Part shown: in pieces, positions 16,503 to 24,759 of the stretch
Numbering within the stretch: the stretch's first letter is position 1
How the letters are laid out: every line of letters starts with the position of its first letter
Origin: Streptomyces sp. rh34
Lineage (GTDB): Bacteria > Actinomycetota > Actinomycetes > Streptomycetales > Streptomycetaceae
Direction: 5' to 3'
Assembly: GCF_002551245.1 (NCBI RefSeq)
Contig: NZ_NTGZ01000021.1
Span: forward strand, 1-50,439
DNA length: 50,439 bases
Translations under genes and position numbers: made by a program
Notes under the pieces: generated by a model
The model's database searches: none
What the model saw: the letters and a program-made list of their open reading frames with translations, nothing else
What the model was told of the DNA's origin: nothing

Positions 16503-17903
16503 CTAGTCCAGGTACTGACAGGTGGCGCGGGGGGTGTACATGCCGTGTCCGGCACGACCGGTGAACTTCCGTCCGTCGATGACGAGTTCGCCGCGCGAGA
16601 GCACGGTCTCGACCTGGCCGGTGATGCGTTTGCCCTCGTACGCCGAGTAGTCGACGTTCATGTGGTGGGTCTCGGCGGAGAGGGTCTGCTCGGCGGCCGG
16701 GTCGTAGATGACGATGTCGGCGTCGGCGCCCGGGGCGATGGTGCCCTTCTTCGGGTAGAGGCCGAACATCCGGGCCGGGGACGCGCAGGCGATCTCGATC
16801 CAGCGGCGGCGGGTGATGTGCCCGTCCACGACGGCCTGGTGCAGCAGGTCCATGCGGTGCTCGACGCCCGGCATGCCGTTGGGGATCTTGGAGAAGTCGC
16901 CGCGGCCCATCTCCTTCTGACCCGAGAAGCAGAAGGGGCAGTGGTCGGTGGAGACGACCTGGAGTTCGTTGTTCCGCAGGCCCCGCCACAGGGCTTCCTG
17001 GTGTTCCTTGGGACGCAGCGGGGTGGAGCAGACGTACTTGGCGCCCTCGAAGTCGGGCTCGGCGAGGTTGTCGGTGGACAGGAACAGGTACTGCGGGCAG
17101 GTCTCCCCGAAGACGGGGAGGCCCTTGTGGCGGGCGGCGGCGATCTCCTCCACGGCCTCGTCGGCGGAGACGTGGACGACGTAGAGGGGGGATCCGGCGA
17201 CCCGGGCGAGCTGGACGGCGCGGTGGGTGGCCTCGGCCTCCAGGGCGACCTTGCGGACGTCCCCGTGGTAGCGGGGGTCGGTGCGGCCCTCGGCGAGCGC
17301 CTGCTCGACCAGGACGTCGATGGCGATGCCGTTCTCCGCGTGCATCATGATCAACCCGCCGTTGCCGGAGGCCCGTTGCATGGCGCGCAGGATCTGGCCG
17401 TCGTCGCTGTAGAAGACGCCGGGGTAGGCCATGAACAGCTTGAAGGAGGTGACCCCTTCGGAGACGAGGAGGTCCATCTCCTTGAGCGAGGAGGGGTTCA
17501 CGTCCGCGAGGATCATGTGGAAGGCGTAATCGATGGCGCAGTTGCCGTCGGCCTTCCCGTACCAGGCGTCGAGCCCCTCGCGCAGGGAGCGGCCCACGCT
17601 CTGGATCGCGAAGTCGACGATGGTGGTGGTGCCGCCCCAGGCGGCGGCCCGGGTGCCGGTCTCGAAGGTGTCGGCGGCGTACGTCCCGCCGAACGGCATC
17701 TCCATGTGGGTGTGCCCGTCGACGCCGCCCGGGATGACGTACTTGCCCGTCGCGTCGATCCGCCGGTCGGCGCTCCAGCTCGCGGCGGCGTCGGTTCCGT
17801 GGGCGGCGAGGGCGACGATCCGGCCGCCCTCGACGAGCACGTCGGCGTGGATCTCGTCGGACGCGGTGATGACCAGGCCGCCGTGGATGACGGTGCGGCT
17901 CAT
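16503..17903 (-). CDS. hydA: Dihydropyrimidinase / D-hydantoinase
   Basis: A 466-residue amidohydrolase that opens dihydrouracil, dihydrothymine or 5-substituted hydantoins to N-carbamoyl products. Metal-binding and catalytic motifs appear in order: GGVDGHTHMEMPFGGT (HxH), the carboxylated-Lys region GVTSFKLFMAYPG, MMHAENG, PLYVVHVSA, and DHCPFC with the Asp ligand, then SKIPNGMPGVEHRM. Length and order match bacterial dihydropyrimidinases. ATG at 17903 follows AAGGAGACACCC. A 98-base GC-rich gap separates it from the upstream aminotransferase gene, and the LLM oxidoreductase follows after 11 bases. Confidence 0.95.
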   Translation of the reverse strand: MSRTVIHGGLVITASDEIHADVLVEGGRIVALAAHGTDAAASWSADRRIDATGKYVIPGGVDGHTHMEMPFGGTYAADTFETGTRAAAWGGTTTIVDFAIQSVGRSLREGLDAWYGKADGNCAIDYAFHMILADVNPSSLKEMDLLVSEGVTSFKLFMAYPGVFYSDDGQILRAMQRASGNGGLIMMHAENGIAIDVLVEQALAEGRTDPRYHGDVRKVALEAEATHRAVQLARVAGSPLYVVHVSADEAVEEIAAARHKGLPVFGETCPQYLFLSTDNLAEPDFEGAKYVCSTPLRPKEHQEALWRGLRNNELQVVSTDHCPFCFSGQKEMGRGDFSKIPNGMPGVEHRMDLLHQAVVDGHITRRRWIEIACASPARMFGLYPKKGTIAPGADADIVIYDPAAEQTLSAETHHMNVDYSAYEGKRITGQVETVLSRGELVIDGRKFTGRAGHGMYTPRATCQYLD

Positions 17904-18001
17904 GGGTGTCTCCTTAACTCGGGGCGCCCGCCGGCCCTCTGGGCGTACGGCCGGGGCCGCCCCGCGCGGTTCGTGTACGTACGGGCTCCGCCGGGCGGGG
18001 G

Positions 18002-19285
18002 TCAGCCCGCCGCGTGCAGGGCGTCCGCGAGGATCGCCGCGCCTTCCTCGGCCTCGGCGACGGTCAGGGTCAGGGGCGGGGCGATCCTGAGGACGCTGGT
18101 GTTGTGGCCGCCGCCCTTGCCGATGAGCAGCCCGCCCGCGCGGGCCGCTTCGAGGACGGCCGCGGCGGCCTCGGGGTCGGCCTCGTCGGTGCCGGGCCTC
18201 ACCAGTTCGATGCCGATCATCAGGCCGCGGCCGCGCACCTCGCGTACGGCGGGCGAGCCGGCGGCGATGCCCCGCAGCCGTTCGATGAGGAGCCCGCCGA
18301 CGCGCCGCGCGTTGCCCTGGAGGTCGTGCTCCAGGAGGTACGAGAGGTTGGCGAGCGAGGCGGCCATGGTGATCGGCGAGCCGCCGAAGGTGGAGATGGA
18401 GTTGGCGTCGAGGCAGTTCATCACCTCGGCGCGGGCCACCACTCCCCCGACCGACATGCCGTTGCCGATGCCCTTGGCGAAGGTGAGGATGTCCGGCGGC
18501 CCGTGCTGGGCGTGCGCCTGCCAGCCCCAGAAGTGCTCGCCGGTACGGCCCCAGCCGGTCTGCACCTCGTCCGAGATCCACAGCACCCCGTGCCGGTCCA
18601 GGACCTCCCGGAACGCGGCGAACAGGCCGTCGGGCGGGGAGGTGAAGCCGCCGACGCCCTGGATGGGCTCGGCGATCAGGGCCGCGGGCCTGCGGGTGTG
18701 CCCGAGGAGGTCCTCCAGGTCGGCGACGCACGCCTGGATGAACCGCTCGTCGCTCAGCTCGGCGTACGGCCCCCGGCCGCGGACGCCGCCGTGGACGTAC
18801 AGGGTCTGGAGCGGGGACAGACTCGTGGGCGACCAGGCCTGGTTGCCGGTGATGGAGACCGTGGAGAACGACCGGCCGTGGTAGCTGTTGCGCATCGCCA
18901 GGATCTGGTTGGAGCGGCGGTACGCGGTGGCGAGCAGCAGCGCGGTGTCGTTGGCCTCGGTGCCGGACGTGGTGAAGAAGACCCGGGCGTCGGGGATGCC
19001 GGAGAGGGTGGCGATCCGCTCGGCCATCTCCACCATGGGGCGGTTGAGGTAGAGGGTGGAGGAGTGGATGATCCGTCCGGCCTGCTCGGCGACCGCCTTG
19101 GTCACCTCGGGCAGGGCGTGGGCGGTCATCGTGGTGAGGATGCCGCCGAAGAAGTCCAGGTAGCGGTTGCCGTCCGCGTCCCAGACGTGGCGGCCCTCGC
19201 CGTGGGTGAGTTCCAGGGGGCGGCGGTAGTAGAGGGCCAGCCACTCGGGGCTGACGGCGAGGTGACGCTCGTGCAGTCCGGTCAC
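18002..19285 (-). CDS. Class III omega-aminotransferase (beta-alanine/AGXT2-like)
   Basis: A 427-residue PLP-dependent class III aminotransferase. Key segments are GEGRHVWDADGNRYLDFFGG, TSGTEANDTALLLA, NSYHGRSFSTV, EPIQGVGGF, the PLP Asp in LWISDEVQTGWGRTG, and the Schiff-base Lys in ILTFAKGIGNGMSVGG. It resembles alanine-glyoxylate aminotransferase 2 and beta-alanine:pyruvate aminotransferases. The GTG start overlaps the stop of the upstream amidohydrolase gene in a GTGA junction. Placed between N-carbamoyl amidohydrolase and dihydropyrimidinase genes, it most likely removes the amino group of beta-alanine or beta-aminoisobutyrate, the last step of reductive pyrimidine breakdown. Confidence 0.93.
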   Translation of the reverse strand: MTGLHERHLAVSPEWLALYYRRPLELTHGEGRHVWDADGNRYLDFFGGILTTMTAHALPEVTKAVAEQAGRIIHSSTLYLNRPMVEMAERIATLSGIPDARVFFTTSGTEANDTALLLATAYRRSNQILAMRNSYHGRSFSTVSITGNQAWSPTSLSPLQTLYVHGGVRGRGPYAELSDERFIQACVADLEDLLGHTRRPAALIAEPIQGVGGFTSPPDGLFAAFREVLDRHGVLWISDEVQTGWGRTGEHFWGWQAHAQHGPPDILTFAKGIGNGMSVGGVVARAEVMNCLDANSISTFGGSPITMAASLANLSYLLEHDLQGNARRVGGLLIERLRGIAAGSPAVREVRGRGLMIGIELVRPGTDEADPEAAAAVLEAARAGGLLIGKGGGHNTSVLRIAPPLTLTVAEAEEGAAILADALHAAG

Positions 19286-20124
19286 GGCTCCACCAGCCCG
19301 TCGTAGGCGTCGGGCCGTCGGTCCCGGTAGAACGCCCACTGTTGGCGGACTTCCTCGATCAGGTCGAAGTCCAGGTCGCGGACGAGGAGTTCCTCTTCCT
19401 TGTCGCTGGCCACGTCCCCGACGAACTGGCCGCGCGGGTCGACGAAGTAGCTGGTTCCGTAGAAGTCGTTGTCGCCGTACTCCTCCTGGCCGACCCGGTT
19501 GATCGCGGCGACGAAGTACTCGTTGGCGACGGCTGAGGCGGGCTGTTCCAACTGCCAGAGGTGGCTGGAGAGTCCGCGCGAGGTGGCCGAGGGGTTGTAC
19601 ACCAACTGGGCTCCGCCGAGTCCGAGTTGCCGCCAGCCCTCGGGGAAGTGCCGGTCGTAGCAGATGTAGACGCCGACCTTGCCGACCGCGGTGTCGAAGA
19701 CCGGCCAGCCGGCGTTGCCGGGCTTGAAGTAATACTTCTCCCAGAATCCCTTGACCTGCGGGATGTGGTGCTTGCGGTACTTGCCGAGATACGAGCCGTC
19801 GGCGTCGATCACGGCCGCGGTGTTGTAGTAGAAGCCGGACTGTTCGATCTCGAAGACCGGGACGACGACGACCATGCCGGTCTCACGGGCCAGGTCCCGC
19901 ATACGCCTGACGGTCGGCCCGTCGGGGACCGGCTCGGCCCAGCGGTAGTGCTCGGGCTCCTGGACCTGGCAGAAGTAGGGGGCGTTGAACACCTCCTGGA
20001 AGCCGATGATCTTCGCGCCCTGCCGGGCGGCCTCGCGCGCGTGTTCCTCATGCTTGGCGATCATGGATTCGGTGTCGCCGGTCCAGGTCGCCTGGACGAG
20101 TGCGGCGCGTACGACGTGGGACAT
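19282..20124 (-). CDS. Beta-ureidopropionase-like nitrilase-superfamily hydrolase
   Basis: A 280-residue carbon-nitrogen hydrolase. The catalytic triad is visible: Glu in IIGFQEVFNAPYF, Lys in YLGKYRKHHIP, Cys in VYICYDRHFPEGWRQLG. These flanks, especially GFWEKYYFKPGN, are those of beta-ureidopropionase/N-carbamoyl-amino-acid amidohydrolases, which release ammonia and CO2 from the ring-opened pyrimidine. ATG at 20124 lies behind AGGAG. It is the first gene of the four-gene operon and overlaps the aminotransferase start by 4 bases. No dihydropyrimidine dehydrogenase gene is visible nearby. Confidence 0.93.
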   Translation of the reverse strand: MSHVVRAALVQATWTGDTESMIAKHEEHAREAARQGAKIIGFQEVFNAPYFCQVQEPEHYRWAEPVPDGPTVRRMRDLARETGMVVVVPVFEIEQSGFYYNTAAVIDADGSYLGKYRKHHIPQVKGFWEKYYFKPGNAGWPVFDTAVGKVGVYICYDRHFPEGWRQLGLGGAQLVYNPSATSRGLSSHLWQLEQPASAVANEYFVAAINRVGQEEYGDNDFYGTSYFVDPRGQFVGDVASDKEEELLVRDLDFDLIEEVRQQWAFYRDRRPDAYDGLVEP

Positions 20125-20156
20125 GAGCTGCTCCTTCGACGCGGCGTCAGAGAGCC

Positions 20157-20181
20157 TCTACGCGTTCTCTACGCACGTAGA
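20157..20181. promoter_or_regulatory. Putative operator of the pyrimidine-catabolism operon
   Basis: TCTACGCACGTAGA at 20168-20181 is a perfect 6-bp inverted repeat with a 2-base centre. A further TCTACG half-site lies at 20157-20162, 11 bases (one helical turn) away. The cluster is 33-57 bases upstream of the amidohydrolase start, where a repressor would overlap the promoter. No regulator gene is adjacent, so the binding protein is unknown. Confidence 0.4.
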
Positions 20182-20356
20182 TCGGTGCATGGATGGAGAA
20201 CGTAAGCCCCTCCGTCCGGCGGGGCAAGACCATCGCCGTGAACCGGCGGAGTCGATCATGTTTCGCACCCGACCGGTCCACAACGGATACGGCCCCGATC
20301 CCCGGTGGTGTTCAAGGCGACTCCGGGGGCCTCGGCCGCCTCGGCGGCGGCCGTGC

Positions 20357-20737
20357 TCAGAAGGTGATGGCGATCCCGGTGTGCGGACGCTTGCCGAGCC
20401 GCGCGACCGTCGCGGGCCAGTCGACGAGCCAGAACTTCCAGGTGTACTTGCGCGCCAGCAGTCTGCGCGCCGCGCGGGTGCCGTCCTCGTCGAGGAGCTT
20501 CGCGGCGCCCTCCGCACTGGGGGCCCCTTCGGCGATCCTGCCGCGTACGTCGCAGACGGTGACGACGACCTTGCCGTTGCCGCGCAGCCGCTTGACCTTC
20601 CACGAGTCGGAGCGGGTCCAGACGTACAGCACATCACCCTCGGCGGCGGCCCAGACGGGCGTGGCGACGGGTGTGCCGTTCTTCCGGTACGTGGTCAGGC
20701 TGACGTACTCGCTGCGCGCGAAGTCCTGGAGAGTCAC
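20357..20737 (-). CDS. PPOX-class F420/flavin-dependent oxidoreductase
   Basis: A 126-residue split-barrel protein of the pyridoxamine-phosphate-oxidase-like superfamily (TIGR03666/F420-type small proteins). Seen are LTTYRKNGTPVATPVWAAA, VLYVWTRSDSWKVKRLRGNG, KVVVTVCDVRGR and the closing RPHTGIAITF. Such proteins bind F420 or FMN and act on unknown or varied substrates. GTG at 20737 is used as start. It stands alone, with about 230 bases to the operon before it and about 60 to the XRE gene after it. Confidence 0.88.
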   Translation of the reverse strand: MTLQDFARSEYVSLTTYRKNGTPVATPVWAAAEGDVLYVWTRSDSWKVKRLRGNGKVVVTVCDVRGRIAEGAPSAEGAAKLLDEDGTRAARRLLARKYTWKFWLVDWPATVARLGKRPHTGIAITF

Positions 20738-20795
20738 GGCGCGACCCTACGCGCCCGGAGGGGCGACCTGCCGATCAGGGCGCGCCCCCAAGGCC

Positions 20796-21065
20796 CTACG
20801 CGATCAGCGGAGCGGCGGCCGGTTCCGGCGCGCAGCGGCCGAGGATCTCGTCCATGGAGAGGCCCAGCGCACCGGCGAGGGCGGCCACGGTGAAGAAGGC
20901 GGGCGTGGGCGCGCGGCCGGTCTCGATCTTCCGGAGGGTCTCCGCGGAGATTCCGGCGCTCGCGGCGACGGCGGCCATGCTGCGTTCCCCGCGCGCCGCA
21001 CGGAGCAACATGCCGAGCCGTTCGCCACGCAGGCGCTCTTCGGGTGTCAGGGGGGTGCGGACCAT
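20796..21065 (-). CDS. XRE-family HTH transcriptional regulator
   Basis: An 89-residue regulator consisting mainly of one Cro/C1-type helix-turn-helix: RLGMLLRAARGERSMAAVAA, then SAGISAETLRKIETGR, then AALAGALGLSMDEILG. ATG at 21065. It is divergent from the methionine aminopeptidase gene, with a 12-bp perfect inverted repeat between the two starts. I infer that it represses both its own gene and the peptidase gene from that site. The protein has no sensor domain, so it may respond through degradation or by concentration alone. Confidence 0.9.
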   Translation of the reverse strand: MVRTPLTPEERLRGERLGMLLRAARGERSMAAVAASAGISAETLRKIETGRAPTPAFFTVAALAGALGLSMDEILGRCAPEPAAAPLIA

Positions 21066-21093
21066 GGGCCCATCGTACTACGGAATGCCATTT

Positions 21094-21134
21094 CTATACC
21101 GTCATTACTATACCGCTTCGACCGGTATAGTAAT
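21094..21134. promoter_or_regulatory. Operator/promoter between xre and map
   Basis: ATTACTATACCG (21104-21115) and CGGTATAGTAAT (21123-21134) form a perfect 12-bp inverted repeat around a 7-base centre. A third half-site CTATACCG (21094-21101) is a direct repeat of 21108-21115, 14 bases away. On the plus strand TATAGT (21126-21131) would serve as a -10 box, giving a transcript that begins at or next to the ATG at 21139, so map may be leaderless. On the minus strand TATAGT/TATAGA within the repeats could serve xre. Confidence 0.6.
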
Positions 21135-21138
21135 GGGC

Positions 21139-21906
21139 ATGGTGCACATCAAGACAGACACATCCATCGAAGCGATGCGCGAGGCCGGCCGGGTCGTCGC
21201 GCAGATCCTGACCCGTGCGCGGGAGGTGGCGGCGGTCGGCGTGACCCCCCGCCACATGGACGAGGCGGCCCGCGAGGTGCTGAGCGGGGCCGGAGCCGCC
21301 TCCCCCTTCCTCAACTACAAGCCGCACTTCGCGGCCACCCCGTTCCCGGCCGTCATCTGCGTCTCGGTCAACGACGCGGTCGTGCACGGCATCCCCTCGG
21401 CCGAACCGCTGCGCGACGGGGACCTGGTCAGTGTGGACGCGGGGGCCCTCCTGGGCGGCTGGGCCGGTGACTCGGCGATCAGCTTCATCGTGGGAGAGGC
21501 CCGCCCGGAGGACACCCGGCTCGTCGACACCGCGTACGAGGCCCTGGCGGCCGGGATCGGCGCGGCCGTGGTCGGCAACCGGATCGGAGACATCGCCCAC
21601 GCGATCGGCACGGTCTGCCGGAATGCGGGCTACGGCATCCTGGACGGCTACGGCGGCCACGGTATCGGCCGGTCCATGCACGAGGACCCGTCCGTACCGA
21701 ACGAGGGACGGCCGGGCCGCGGCATGGCGCTCCGGCACGGCATGGTCCTGGCGATCGAACCCATGCTGATCGGCGGTGGCGGCGACGAGTTCCGCCACGA
21801 CGAGGACGGCTGGACGCTGCGGACGACGGACGGCAGCCGAGCCTCGCACGCCGAGCACACGGTGGCGATCCGAGACGACGGCCCGCGCGTCCTGACCGCG
21901 CTGTGA
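21139..21906 (+). CDS. map: Type I methionine aminopeptidase
   Basis: A 255-residue metallopeptidase that removes N-terminal Met from new proteins. Metal ligands are recognisable: Asp in LVSVDAGALLGGWAGDSA (both Asp), His in YGGHGIGRSMHEDP, Glu in VLAIEPM and Glu in HAEHTVAIRD. It lacks the N-terminal zinc-finger extension. An in-frame ATG two codons earlier (21133) lies inside the operator repeat; 21139 is preferred because the only good -10 box would start transcription there. Streptomycetes carry several map genes; this one is paired with a divergent XRE regulator, suggesting a conditional extra copy rather than the housekeeping one. Confidence 0.94.
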   Translation: MVHIKTDTSIEAMREAGRVVAQILTRAREVAAVGVTPRHMDEAAREVLSGAGAASPFLNYKPHFAATPFPAVICVSVNDAVVHGIPSAEPLRDGDLVSVDAGALLGGWAGDSAISFIVGEARPEDTRLVDTAYEALAAGIGAAVVGNRIGDIAHAIGTVCRNAGYGILDGYGGHGIGRSMHEDPSVPNEGRPGRGMALRHGMVLAIEPMLIGGGGDEFRHDEDGWTLRTTDGSRASHAEHTVAIRDDGPRVLTAL

Positions 21907-21974
21907 GCACCGTACGGACCGCGGACCTCTCTGGGCCCCGCGCCGCCCGGCAGGCGGGAGTGTGACGACAGGGC

Positions 21975-22712
21975 CTAGGAGCGTCCGACGAACTCCCTGG
22001 CCAGGGACGCTCCCCGGCTCCGCGCCCGCGCGCGGCTCTCGATCGGGGAGACGCGGGAGTTCTTGAACGCGATGTAGGTGACCCCGGACTCGGCCCCTCC
22101 GGTCCACGGATCGGGGTCGATGCCCAGGTCCTTCGCCATGGCGTACGACGCCTCCCCGATGATGCCCGTGGGGCCGGTGTCGCCGATCACGCCGTATCGC
22201 ACGCGGTCCCGGTACACGACCGCCACGACGCTGCCGCCGGTGAGCCCCGACTTCCGGTAGTCCCACACCTTGCTCGGGCCCGGCACGACCACGTGGGGGA
22301 GCGCGGCCGAGTCCAGGGGTTCGCCGCGGGAGGTCTGGAACGCGGTCTCCGGCAGGAAGTACGGATCGGTCCTCCGGTTGCAGGCCGCGGTCCTGCGGCC
22401 GTCGCAGTCGATGTCCATGTCCGCCTTCCAGAAGACGGCGTCCTGGGTGCCGCAGACGGGGACCGTGGCCTTCGCGCTGCCGCTGTCCGTGCGGTACGCG
22501 CCTTTCGAGATCCGGGCGCAGGCGCGGACCTCGGCCAGCAGTTCGGCGGCGGTCGCCGCGGTCGCGTCCACTCCGGCGGCGTCCACCTCGGCCGCTTCCG
22601 GCTCCTGGCCGGGGCCGGTTCCCGGGCCGGTGGCGGACGCGGGCAGCGCCGCCGCTCCGAGCAGCGCGGCGCCGCAGGCGGCGGATGTCAGGGCGAGCAT
22701 GCGGGTGCGCAT
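21975..22712 (-). CDS. Secreted GH75 chitosanase
   Basis: A 245-residue secreted protein. Residues 1-27 form a signal peptide (RTRM, then ALTSAACGAALLGAAALPASA). The mature part matches the glycoside hydrolase family 75 chitosanase core: FWKADMDIDCDGR, CNRRTDPYFLPETAF, VVVPGPSKVWDYRKSGL, GSVVAVVYRDRVRYGVIGDTGP and IIGEASYAMAKDLGIDPDPW, with candidate acidic catalytic residues in DMDID and GEAS. It should hydrolyse chitosan outside the cell. ATG at 22712 has only a distant GGAAGGGG upstream. It converges on map, with about 70 bases between their stops. Confidence 0.9.
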   Translation of the reverse strand: MRTRMLALTSAACGAALLGAAALPASATGPGTGPGQEPEAAEVDAAGVDATAATAAELLAEVRACARISKGAYRTDSGSAKATVPVCGTQDAVFWKADMDIDCDGRRTAACNRRTDPYFLPETAFQTSRGEPLDSAALPHVVVPGPSKVWDYRKSGLTGGSVVAVVYRDRVRYGVIGDTGPTGIIGEASYAMAKDLGIDPDPWTGGAESGVTYIAFKNSRVSPIESRARARSRGASLAREFVGRS

Positions 22713-22884
22713 CGTGCGGAAGGCCCCTTCCCGTGGACGAGAGACCCGTACGGGTCCCCTGCGGCGGCGCGCCCCTCCCCGCCCGTCCCGGATCGGCCGG
22801 GTGGGCGCACGCCAAGGCCGCGGGGCCGGCACCGCGCGCTGTGTCGCGCGATACCGGCCCCGGGGCCTGCTTCGTCCGGCCGGC

Positions 22885-24702
22885 TCAGTGACCGCCGCCC
22901 GGATGCACCACCATGGCCGAGCCGCCGCCCCGGCGCACCTTTTCCGCCGCCGCCAGCCAGCGTCCGTCGGGCAGTCGCTGCACCCCGGTGACGGCCCCGA
23001 TCTCCGAACTCTGCTTGAAGGAGTGGCCGAGCTTCTCCAGTTCCGCGCGGACCGGGCTGTTCCACAGGTCCGGCTCGATATCCGTCGTCGGCGCGTTGCG
23101 CTGGCTGGCGCGCGGCGCGGCGATCGCGTCGACCAGCGGGAGCCCCCGGTCCAGGTGCCCGGTGAGCGACTGGAGCACGGTCGTGATGATCGTGGCCCCG
23201 CCCGGCGAGCCGAGCGCGAGCACCGGCTTGCCGTGCTTCAGCACGATGGTCGGGGAGATCGACGAGCGCGGCCGCTTGCCCGGTCCCGGGAGGTTCGGGT
23301 CGTGCACCGCCGGGTTGGCGGGCGCGAAGGAGAAGTCGGTCAGTTCGTTGTTGAGCAGGAAGCCCCGGCCCGGCACGGTGATGGCGCTGCCGCCGGTGGA
23401 CTCGATGGTCAGGGTGTAGGCGACGACGTTGCCCCACTTGTCGGCCGTCGTCAGGTGGGTGGTGTTCTCGCCCTCGAACGTGGTGGGCGCGGCCGTGCCG
23501 CCGGTGCCGCACCGCTCGGGGTCGCGCGGGTCGCCCGGGGCCAGGGGGCTGGTCAGCGCCTTGTCGTCCCGGATCAGGCACTCCCGCGCGTCGGCGAACC
23601 GCTGGCTCAGCAGCTCCTTCGTGGGGACGTCCTCGAACGCGGGGTCGCCGACCCAGCGCCCCCGGTCGGCGAACGCGATCCGGCTCGCCTCGATCAGGCG
23701 GTGCAGGTACCGCACCCGGTCGGCGCGCGAGAGGTCGGTGGACTCCAGGATGTTGAGAGCCTCACCGACGCTGGTGCCGCCGGACGACGAGGGGGCCATG
23801 CCGTAGACGTCCAGGCCCCGGTAGCTCACCTTCGTCGGGTCCTTGCGCAGGGTCCGGTAGGCGGCGAGGTCCGCGCGGGTCAGATCGCCGGGCCGCACCA
23901 CCCGGGTGGCGTCCGGGTCGACGGGCGGCTTGCGCACCGTACGGACGATGTCGTCGGCCAACTCGCCCCGGTACAGCGCCCCGACACCCTCGCGGCCGAG
24001 CTTCTCGTACGTACGGGCCAGGTCGGGGTTCTTGAACACCGAGCCGACGGCGGGGAGTTCACCACCCGGCAGGAACAACTCGGCGGAGGCCGGGAAGTCG
24101 GCGAACCGGGCCTGGTTGGAGGCGGTCTGCGAGCGGAAGGTGCCGTCCACGACGAAGCCGTGCCGGGCCAGGCGCTCGGCCGGTTTCAGCAGCGTACGCA
24201 GGGACTTGCTGCCCCACGCGTCCAGGGCCCGCTCCCAGGTGGCCGGGGTGCCGGGGGTCCCGACACCGAGGCCGCTGGTCACCCCCTCCTGGAACGGGAT
24301 CGGTTCGCCGTTCTCCAGGAAGAGCGAGGCGTCCGCGCTGCGCGGTGCGGTCTCGCGGCCGTCGATCGTCCGCACGGCGCGCTTCTTCGCGTCGTAGTGG
24401 ACGAAGTAGCCACCGCCGCCGATGCCCGCCGAGTACGGCTCGGTCACGCCGAGCGCGGCGGCGGTGGCCACGGCCGCGTCCACCGCGTTGCCGCCCTTGC
24501 GCAGCACCTCGATCCCGGCGGCGGACGCGTCCGGGTCGACGCTCGCCACCGCTCCCCCGTGGCCCACCGCCACCGGGGACTTGGGCGGCACGGGACGCGG
24601 GGCGGTGGACGGTGCCGAGGCCACCGGGGCGGCGGCCCCCACCGACGCGACCACGGCGAGGACGGCCAACAGCGACGTGTTCCGGCCGACGGAACGGCGC
24701 AT
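22885..24702 (-). CDS. ggt: Gamma-glutamyltransferase (secreted)
   Basis: A 605-residue N-terminal-nucleophile hydrolase precursor that cleaves gamma-glutamyl bonds of glutathione and related peptides. A signal peptide spans about residues 1-29 (SLLAVLAVVASVGAAAPVASA). The large-subunit markers GGNAVDAAVATAAALGVTEP and IGGGGYFVHYDAKK are clear. The self-processing site is ENTTHLTTADKWGNVVAYT, where the Thr beginning the small subunit becomes the nucleophile; ALGSPGGATIITTVLQ follows. ATG at 24702. It appears monocistronic and adjoins the eroded region on its upstream side. Confidence 0.95.
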   Translation of the reverse strand: MRRSVGRNTSLLAVLAVVASVGAAAPVASAPSTAPRPVPPKSPVAVGHGGAVASVDPDASAAGIEVLRKGGNAVDAAVATAAALGVTEPYSAGIGGGGYFVHYDAKKRAVRTIDGRETAPRSADASLFLENGEPIPFQEGVTSGLGVGTPGTPATWERALDAWGSKSLRTLLKPAERLARHGFVVDGTFRSQTASNQARFADFPASAELFLPGGELPAVGSVFKNPDLARTYEKLGREGVGALYRGELADDIVRTVRKPPVDPDATRVVRPGDLTRADLAAYRTLRKDPTKVSYRGLDVYGMAPSSSGGTSVGEALNILESTDLSRADRVRYLHRLIEASRIAFADRGRWVGDPAFEDVPTKELLSQRFADARECLIRDDKALTSPLAPGDPRDPERCGTGGTAAPTTFEGENTTHLTTADKWGNVVAYTLTIESTGGSAITVPGRGFLLNNELTDFSFAPANPAVHDPNLPGPGKRPRSSISPTIVLKHGKPVLALGSPGGATIITTVLQSLTGHLDRGLPLVDAIAAPRASQRNAPTTDIEPDLWNSPVRAELEKLGHSFKQSSEIGAVTGVQRLPDGRWLAAAEKVRRGGGSAMVVHPGGGH

Positions 24703-24759
24703 ACGTACCTCCAGTCAACGGATCTCCCGCCGCAGGGTAGCCCCGGGGGAGCCGGATCG

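Noticed and set aside
16545..18884. Long plus-strand open frame (779 codons) across the dihydropyrimidinase and aminotransferase genes
   Set aside because: It is antisense to two clearly identified genes. High GC content suppresses stops on the opposite strand; the predicted protein is Gly/Val/Asp-rich without any motif.
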